Part shown: positions 58,939 to 64,000 of the stretch, one piece after another | Position numbering within the stretch: the first letter of the stretch is position 1 | Layout of the letters: every line of letters starts with the position of its first letter | DNA from: Rhodomicrobium lacus | GTDB lineage: Bacteria > Pseudomonadota > Alphaproteobacteria > Rhizobiales > Rhodomicrobiaceae | DNA: 64,000 bases | Reading direction: 5' to 3' | NCBI RefSeq assembly: GCF_003992725.1 | Contig: NZ_RZNF01000002.1 | Location: 310,001-374,000, forward strand | Notes under the pieces: generated by a model | What the model saw: only the letters and a program-made list of their open reading frames with translations | Told to the model about the DNA's origin: nothing | Database searches by the model: none | Program-made: the position numbers and the translations under genes

Positions 58939-60168
58939 ATGTCGAGTTTGTTGGATCGGGCCGAGTATGTTCGTGGCCCGGTGGCGCGCCCTGCGGAATT
59001 GGGCGTCTCCCCAAAGGGTAGCGTTTCCATCGTCGAGCGCCGTTCGCTTGCCGGTCTGCCTGTCTGGTCGACCGCCTTCGCGCATCTGAGGAAGGACCAT
59101 CGCTATTACGAGATCGTGGAGGACACGGTCTGTCCGGAATTCCGCTATCGCTATTTCGCTCTGACAGACCGCTTAGGCCGCGTCATGGCGGTGCAGCCGT
59201 TCTTCGTGCTCGATCAGGATCTCGTCGCGGGGTCCGGGCGGCGGTTGAAGGGCCTCGTCGACCGCGTGCGGCGGGTCTGGCCGCATTTCCTTACCATGCG
59301 CACGCTGATGATGGGCTGCGCAGCGGGCGAGGGACATCTCGCCGCCAGGGATCAGGCAACGCGCGCCCGCGAAGCCGAGGCGCTCTCGGCCGATATCGTT
59401 CGTCTCGCGCGGGCGGAGAAGGCGTCGCTGATCGTGCTGAAGGAGTTCCCGGCCGAGTATCGCGAGGCGCTGTCCGCTTTTCGCGAGAAGGGCTTCACGG
59501 CGGTTCCGAGCATGCCGATGACGCGGCTCGACATTTCCGCATACAAGAGTTTCGACGACTATCTGAACAAGGCGATCAAGAGCAAGCGCCGCACGGAGTT
59601 TCGCAGGAAGTTCAAGGCGGCGGAGCAGTCCGCGCCGATCGAGCTTGAGGTTCGCCATAACGCCGGTGAAGCGCTCGATCAGATTTTCGCGCTTTACGAG
59701 CAGGTTTACGAAAAGTCGGACATGAAGTTCGAGAAGCTCACGAAGGAATACTTCTCCGAGCTTGGCCGCCGCATGCCGGACAAGGCGCGCTTTTTCATCT
59801 GGCGGCAGGAGGGCAGGGTGATCGCCTTTTCGCTCTGCCTCATCGAGGGCGACAAGCTCTACGGCGAATATCTCGGCCTCGACTACACCATCGCGCTGCA
59901 GCTCCACCTGTATTTCTACGTGATGCGCGACACGATTTCATGGGCCATCGCGAACGGCTTCAAGGAGATCGTCAGCACGAGCCTCGGCTACGGCCCGAAG
60001 CTGCAAATGCGCCACGAGCTTCGCCCGCTCGACCTCTATGTGCGGCACACCTCGCCCATCGCCAACGCGATCCTGAAGCGCGTGCTGCCCTATCTTGAGC
60101 CGACGCGCGGCGAGGAGACGTTGCAGAAGTTCCCGAACTACGCGGAGCTTGATCCGACGCTTCGGTGA
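58939..60168 (+). CDS. GNAT/FemAB-like protein
   Basis: A 409-aa soluble protein whose second half (~240-390) has the acetyltransferase-like fold of the BioF2/FemAB group: ALYEQVYEKSDMKFEKLTKEYFSELGRRMPDKARFFIWRQEGRVIAFSLCLIEGDKLYGEYLGLDY. The first part recognises LPVWSTAFAHLRKDHRYYEIVED. This family adds acyl or aminoacyl groups, often in envelope pathways; the substrate here is unknown. The earlier in-frame start at 58648 would add 97 poorly structured residues. Confidence 0.72.
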   Translation: MSSLLDRAEYVRGPVARPAELGVSPKGSVSIVERRSLAGLPVWSTAFAHLRKDHRYYEIVEDTVCPEFRYRYFALTDRLGRVMAVQPFFVLDQDLVAGSGRRLKGLVDRVRRVWPHFLTMRTLMMGCAAGEGHLAARDQATRAREAEALSADIVRLARAEKASLIVLKEFPAEYREALSAFREKGFTAVPSMPMTRLDISAYKSFDDYLNKAIKSKRRTEFRRKFKAAEQSAPIELEVRHNAGEALDQIFALYEQVYEKSDMKFEKLTKEYFSELGRRMPDKARFFIWRQEGRVIAFSLCLIEGDKLYGEYLGLDYTIALQLHLYFYVMRDTISWAIANGFKEIVSTSLGYGPKLQMRHELRPLDLYVRHTSPIANAILKRVLPYLEPTRGEETLQKFPNYAELDPTLR

Positions 60169-60207
60169 AATCCCGACGAGCGAGATAAGTGTTTTTGATT
60201 TGTTTCC

Positions 60208-60231
60208 GAATGTAACCATTTGGTTACATTC
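60208..60231. promoter_or_regulatory. 24-bp palindrome upstream of the lipoprotein gene
   Basis: GAATGTAACCA, two central T, then TGGTTACATTC: 11-bp perfect arms. It lies 40 bases after the preceding stop and 52 bases before the lipoprotein ATG. It suits a TetR-type operator or a hairpin; there is no T-run after it. Confidence 0.6.
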
Positions 60232-60283
60232 TTCAGCCGCCAATTGTGCATGATCTCCACTTGGGCACTTCGAGTGGGGAAAC

Positions 60284-60751
60284 ATGAAAAACATCATTCT
60301 GGTCGCAGTCGCGTTTGGGCTTGCTGCGACACTTTCGGCTTGCGGAAGCACAGGCATTCAGAACGAAGGCCTTCTGAAGCAGCCGCTTACCGGCGGCCAG
60401 TCGCGTGTGAAGATCGTTCGCTCCGAGCAGTTTTTGGCGTCGGGCCGCGGCGCGCGTGTGAAGATCGACGGCAAGGAAGTCGCCGACATCGGCAATGGAG
60501 CGGGTGCCATATTGGATGTACCCGCTGGTCCGCATAACGTTTCCGTCGATGTCTGGGACCATCCCAACGTCTTCAATCTCAGGATCGAAGCCAAGCCCGG
60601 CAGGATGTACACACTCCTCATAAAACCGCGAGAAGACGCTGTGATGGCCGGGGCCGTGTTGGGGGTTGCCGGAATGCTCGTTGAGGCGGCGGCAAATGAG
60701 AACGGCGGCCTGTTTCAGGTCGAGGTGGTGGACGAGCAGCGCATCGGTTGA
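60284..60751 (+). CDS. Small lipoprotein, DUF2846/PEGA-like
   Basis: A 155-aa lipoprotein with signal sequence MKNIILVAVAFGLAATLSACGS and a good lipobox (LSAC, Cys20). The mature part is beta-rich with a PEGA-like segment: RGARVKIDGKEVADIGNGAGAILDVPAGPHNVSVDV, and GRMYTLLIKP. A hydrophobic patch (VMAGAVLGVAGMLVEAA) follows. It is expected in the outer or inner membrane facing the periplasm. The palindrome upstream may control it. Confidence 0.75.
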   Translation: MKNIILVAVAFGLAATLSACGSTGIQNEGLLKQPLTGGQSRVKIVRSEQFLASGRGARVKIDGKEVADIGNGAGAILDVPAGPHNVSVDVWDHPNVFNLRIEAKPGRMYTLLIKPREDAVMAGAVLGVAGMLVEAAANENGGLFQVEVVDEQRIG

Positions 60752-60846
60752 TCGGCCCGCCGTTTCTCGATATTTTCCGGGGCGTGTACGACGATTATTC
60801 CCGCAAATGATAAGGCTGTGGTCGCGGCATCGTCTCGGACGCAGCC

Positions 60847-61416
60847 CTATTTCCTTCGCGCGTGATCGCGGAAGAACTGGTCCTGGAAGATGCACATGCG
60901 CAGGGCGTTGTGATATTCGCCCTCCACGAAGAATTCCTTGATGAGATCGCCTTCCTTGATGAAGCCCATCTGCTCGTAAATGTGGATGGCCTTCTCGTTG
61001 TCGGCGTCCACGACGAGATAGAGCTTGTAGAGATTGAGCGTCGAGAAGGCGTATTGCATCGCGAGGCTCGTCGCCTTCTTAGCGTAGCCGCGCCCCTGAA
61101 ACTCGGGCGCGATCATGATCTGGAACTCGGCGCGACGGTGGATGTAATTGATTTCGACGAGTTCCACGAGGCCGACCCGCTGGCCCTCCACCTCGACCAC
61201 GAAGCGGCGCTCGCTCTGGTCGTGGATGTGCTTCTCGTAAAGCTCCTGAAGCTCGACATAAGCCTCGTAAGGCTCCTCGAACCAGTAATGCATCATGCTC
61301 GAATTGTTATCGAGCTTGTGCACGAAGAGCAGGTCGTCCTTCTCCAGCGGCCTCAGAAGCAGCCCGCCGGTGCGCACGTCGAGCTTGTTCTCCTTCATCG
61401 AACGGTTCGACGCCAT
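60847..61416 (-). CDS. speG: Spermidine N-acetyltransferase
   Basis: A 189-aa GNAT enzyme that acetylates spermidine and spermine with acetyl-CoA. It matches SpeG almost throughout: [49 protein letters not shown], the acetyl-CoA loop [13 protein letters not shown], and [31 protein letters not shown] precedes the start. Conservation with gammaproteobacterial SpeG is high. It complements the aguAB putrescine route elsewhere in the window. Confidence 0.94.
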   Translation of the reverse strand: MASNRSMKENKLDVRTGGLLLRPLEKDDLLFVHKLDNNSSMMHYWFEEPYEAYVELQELYEKHIHDQSERRFVVEVEGQRVGLVELVEINYIHRRAEFQIMIAPEFQGRGYAKKATSLAMQYAFSTLNLYKLYLVVDADNEKAIHIYEQMGFIKEGDLIKEFFVEGEYHNALRMCIFQDQFFRDHARRK

Positions 61417-61493
61417 GAAACCTGCTCCTCAAAACGTTGCGGCCTGCCCCTCATGTAAGAAGGCAGGCCGCACGATGAAGAAGGATGACGACG

Positions 61494-62249
61494 CTAGAGC
61501 GACGTTTCCGGCGTAAAGGTGAAGATCTCCCCCGACGCGGTCGTTTCGGGCGTCAGAAGCGACAGCGCGAGCGGCACGAGCACGTCCGGCGGCGGTAAAG
61601 TGTTCGGCTCTTCGCCCGGATAGGCTTTCGCGCGCATGTGGGTGCGGATCTTGCCGGGATCGAGGAGGTTCACGCGGATGTTCGTCGAGGCGTTTTCGTG
61701 CGCGTAGGTCTTTGCCAACGCGTCAAGCCCCGCCTTGGATACCGAATACGGCCCCCAATAGGCGCGTGCGCGCTGAGCGGCGCCCGAGGTGACGAACAGC
61801 ACGCGGCCCGCTGGCGACAGCTTCAGAACCGGATCGAGTGTGCGAATCAGCCGCCAGTTGGCCGTGAGGTTTATCTGGAGCGTGAGCGCCCAGTCGCCTT
61901 CCTTGATGTGGCCGAGCGGCGAAAGCGGACCGAGCAGCCCGGCATTGCCGACGAATATGTCGAGCTTCTGCCAGCGCTGGTAGATCGTCGGGCCGAGCGT
62001 GTCGATTTCGCCGAGCTGCTTGTCGAGGTCGAACGGCAGGATGGAGAGCGGCACGCCCCCAGCCGCACGGACCTCGTCGTCGAGTTCTTCGAGCGCGCCT
62101 TGCGTTCGGGCCGTTGCCACCACATGCGCCCCCTGAAGGGCGAGCGCTTTCGCGATGGCGCGGCCGATGCCGCGCGAGGCGCCCGTCACGAGCGCGACTT
62201 TGCCGTCGAAGCGCGGCAGGGAAGGTTCGGATGTCACGTTTTCAACCAT
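61494..62249 (-). CDS. SDR-family oxidoreductase
   Basis: A 251-aa short-chain dehydrogenase. The cofactor loop is TGASRGIGRAIA and the NAG motif is VGNAGLL. The catalytic Ser is in FVTSGAAQRA, with Tyr and Lys in YSVSKAG. TARTQG after the second strand suggests an NADP preference. The substrate is unknown. An SDR directly downstream of purF is a common alphaproteobacterial arrangement; the 167-base gap leaves co-transcription open. Confidence 0.87.
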   Translation of the reverse strand: MVENVTSEPSLPRFDGKVALVTGASRGIGRAIAKALALQGAHVVATARTQGALEELDDEVRAAGGVPLSILPFDLDKQLGEIDTLGPTIYQRWQKLDIFVGNAGLLGPLSPLGHIKEGDWALTLQINLTANWRLIRTLDPVLKLSPAGRVLFVTSGAAQRARAYWGPYSVSKAGLDALAKTYAHENASTNIRVNLLDPGKIRTHMRAKAYPGEEPNTLPPPDVLVPLALSLLTPETTASGEIFTFTPETSL

Positions 62250-62416
62250 TCATGAGCTAGATCGGTCCGACCGACTGTTGAACATACAGCATCGAGCCAT
62301 GCCCGATTTGCGGCACGACCCTGAAGAGCGCTTTCAGGATTGCGTACGGTTTCCGCCGGAAAGCGCGAAGAAACGATATGGTGCGCCCCCTCATCCCGGA
62401 GGCGCTCGCCTTCAGA

Positions 62417-63910
62417 TCAGACCGCCATCAGCGAAAGCCGGTGCTGCTGACCCGGTTCCGGGCCGTCCCAGTCGCGGAGCCTCGTCGGATAATCGCCCGT
62501 GAAGCAATGATCGGTGAATTGCGGCTGGTCCGGGTCGCGGCGCGGTTGCCCGAGAGCGCGATAGGTGCCGTCGACCGTGAGGAAAGCGAGACTGTCGCAG
62601 CCGAGAATGCGGCGCATGCCCTCCACATCGTGGTTTGCGGCGAGAAGCGCCCCCGTGTCCGGGGTGTCGATGCCGTAGAAGTCGGGGTATTTGATCGGCG
62701 GGCAGGCGATGCGCATGTGCACTTCGCGCGCGCCGTGTTCGCGCATCATGGTGACGATCTTGGTCGACGTCGTGCCGCGCACGATGGAATCGTCGATGAG
62801 CACGATGCGCTTGCCTTCGACGCTGATCGACGGCGTCGGGTTGTGCTTCAGCTTCACGCCGAGCTTGCGGATACGCTGCTCCGGCTCGATGAAGGTTCGT
62901 CCGACATAGTGGTTGCGGATGATGCCGAGTTCAAACGGGATACGCGCTTCATGGGCGTAGCCGATGGCGGCGGGGACACCCGAGTCCGGCACGGGCACGA
63001 CGACATCGGCGTCGGCGGGGGCTTCGCGGGCGAGTTCGCGGCCGAGGCCCTTGCGCACATCATAGACGCAATGCCCGCCCATGATGGAGTCGGGACGCGC
63101 GAAATAGATATATTCGAAGATACAGGGCCGCGCGGGCTGCGCCGGGAAGGCGCGGTGACTGTCGATGCCCTGATCGGAAATTTCGACAACCTCGCCGTTC
63201 TCCACCTCGCGGACGAACTGGGCACCGATAATGTCGAGCGCGCAGGTTTCGGACGAGAGGATCGTCGCGTCGCCCAGCTTGCCGATGACGAGCGGACGAA
63301 TGCCGAGCGGATCGCGGATGCCGATGAGCCGCTTGCGGGTGAGTGCGGCAAGGGCATAGGCGCCCTCGATCTGGCGAAGCGCGTCGAAAAGGCGGCTCAT
63401 GAAGCCGTCGCGTCGCTCGCGGCTGCGCGCGATGAGATGGACGATGACTTCGGTGTCGGAGGTGGACTGGAAGATGGAGCCGGAGGAGACGAGTTCGCGA
63501 CGGAGCGTCAGCGCGTTGGTGAGATTGCCGTTATGGGCGAGGGCGCACCCGCCGATGTCGAGATCCGCGAACAGCGGCTGCACATTTCGGAGCGCGGTTT
63601 CGCCGACTGTCGCATAACGGACATGTCCGACGGCCATATTGCCGCGCAGATTGTCGATCACGCCCTTGCGGTTGAAGTGATCGCCGACGAGGCCGAGGCG
63701 GCGCTCCGCGTGAAACTGCGTGCCGTCGAATGTGACGATGCCCGCCGCTTCCTGCCCGCGATGCTGAAGGGCGTGAAGTCCGAGCGCCGTGAGCGCTGCG
63801 GCTTCGGGGTGATTGAAAACGCCGAACACGCCGCATTCTTCGTGCAACTTGTCGTCAGCCAGCCCGAAAGGCTCCGTCGGCAAAGGCGGAATGCCGGCAA
63901 TCTCGTCCAC
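62417..63910 (-). CDS. purF: Amidophosphoribosyltransferase
   Basis: First committed step of purine synthesis: PRPP plus glutamine to phosphoribosylamine. The 497-aa enzyme has a 25-residue propeptide and then the N-terminal nucleophile Cys26 in EECGVFGVFNHPE. ALQHRGQEAAG and the HNGNLTN motif belong to the glutaminase domain. The PRPP loop is RIVLIDDSIVRGTTS near residue 365. It starts with GTG behind AAAGGA. The next gene upstream lies mostly outside the window. Confidence 0.96.
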   Translation of the reverse strand: MDEIAGIPPLPTEPFGLADDKLHEECGVFGVFNHPEAAALTALGLHALQHRGQEAAGIVTFDGTQFHAERRLGLVGDHFNRKGVIDNLRGNMAVGHVRYATVGETALRNVQPLFADLDIGGCALAHNGNLTNALTLRRELVSSGSIFQSTSDTEVIVHLIARSRERRDGFMSRLFDALRQIEGAYALAALTRKRLIGIRDPLGIRPLVIGKLGDATILSSETCALDIIGAQFVREVENGEVVEISDQGIDSHRAFPAQPARPCIFEYIYFARPDSIMGGHCVYDVRKGLGRELAREAPADADVVVPVPDSGVPAAIGYAHEARIPFELGIIRNHYVGRTFIEPEQRIRKLGVKLKHNPTPSISVEGKRIVLIDDSIVRGTTSTKIVTMMREHGAREVHMRIACPPIKYPDFYGIDTPDTGALLAANHDVEGMRRILGCDSLAFLTVDGTYRALGQPRRDPDQPQFTDHCFTGDYPTRLRDWDGPEPGQQHRLSLMAV

Positions 63911-64000
63911 TTGGCTTCGTCCTTTTAGCAGTCTCCGGCGGGGCCGGAGGGGCGCCCTTCAGAAAGGCCTCAACCCCGTTCAGCTTCGGGCGCGGGCGAA
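63911..64000. other. Edge sequence upstream of purF
   Basis: 90 bases at the right edge. One minus-strand frame ends ...SPAPEAERG then stop at about 63970, which could be the end of the gene upstream of purF (cvpA is common there), but too little is visible to assign it. A GC-rich inverted repeat (CTCCGG/CCGGAG) lies at 63932-63950. Confidence 0.25.

Noticed and set aside
1-64000. tRNA, rRNA, CRISPR, insertion sequences, integrases and prophage genes
   Set aside because: None seen. The AT-rich patches carry only orphan genes with no mobility functions or recognisable attachment repeats.

Overview
The window reads as a chromosomal piece of a high-GC alphaproteobacterium that can make bacteriochlorophyll and oxidise hydrogen. 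The evidence is a truncated bchO at the left edge, a SAM-II riboswitch in front of metZ (an alphaproteobacterial arrangement), a PleC/PdhS-like histidine kinase, exoD, and a complete H2-uptake [NiFe]-hydrogenase cluster with its own H2 sensor. A phototrophic member of the Hyphomicrobiales such as Rhodomicrobium would fit. That name is an inference from gene content, not the result of a search.

Left part (1-23900), mostly housekeeping: bchO (3' part), a 41-aa membrane peptide, a secreted TPR protein, ispE, the ligase-associated nuclease pdeM, rpmB, a PGRP-type amidase, an NTE-like patatin protein with a cyclic-nucleotide domain, the K+ transporter kup, and a large secreted protein of unknown function. 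Next come the agmatine pathway genes aguA-aguB. A patch of disturbed, AT-richer DNA follows, including a decayed second copy of the 3' end of aguB and two small unknown genes. After it lie an unusual fusion of a methylglyoxal-synthase-like domain to a cytosine-deaminase-like amidohydrolase, an AT-rich orphan gene, SAM-II/metZ, a PRC-barrel protein, a CsbD protein, cysG, and a secreted DUF3365 (Tll0287-like) c-heme protein.

Centre (23967-44063), the hydrogenase locus, all on the minus strand. In transcription order it is hupS-hupL-hupC, an intrinsic terminator, then hupD-F-G-H-I-J-K, hypA-B-C-D-E, hupR, hupT, hupU, hupV, hypF. Many neighbours overlap by 1 to 11 bases. HupSLC is the Tat-exported, membrane-anchored uptake hydrogenase. 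HupS carries the six-cysteine proximal-cluster signature of O2-tolerant enzymes. HupD/F/G/H/I/J/K and HypA-F mature it. HupUV (soluble sensor hydrogenase), HupT (kinase) and HupR (response regulator with GAFTGA) form the H2-sensing circuit. A near-consensus sigma-54 promoter lies upstream of hupS and a second, weaker one upstream of hupD, which suggests two sigma-54 operons under HupR.

Right part (44200-64000): a GT39-type membrane glycosyltransferase, a small unknown protein, an HdeD-like membrane protein, a DUF937 protein, a Gly/Trp-rich secreted peptide, a small membrane protein, an orphan TRAP binding protein, ruvA and ruvC split by a cupin gene on the other strand, pepN, a PAS histidine kinase coupled to exoD, a FemAB/GNAT-like protein, a lipoprotein, speG, an SDR dehydrogenase and purF. 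I found no rRNA, tRNA, CRISPR array, transposase or integrase.
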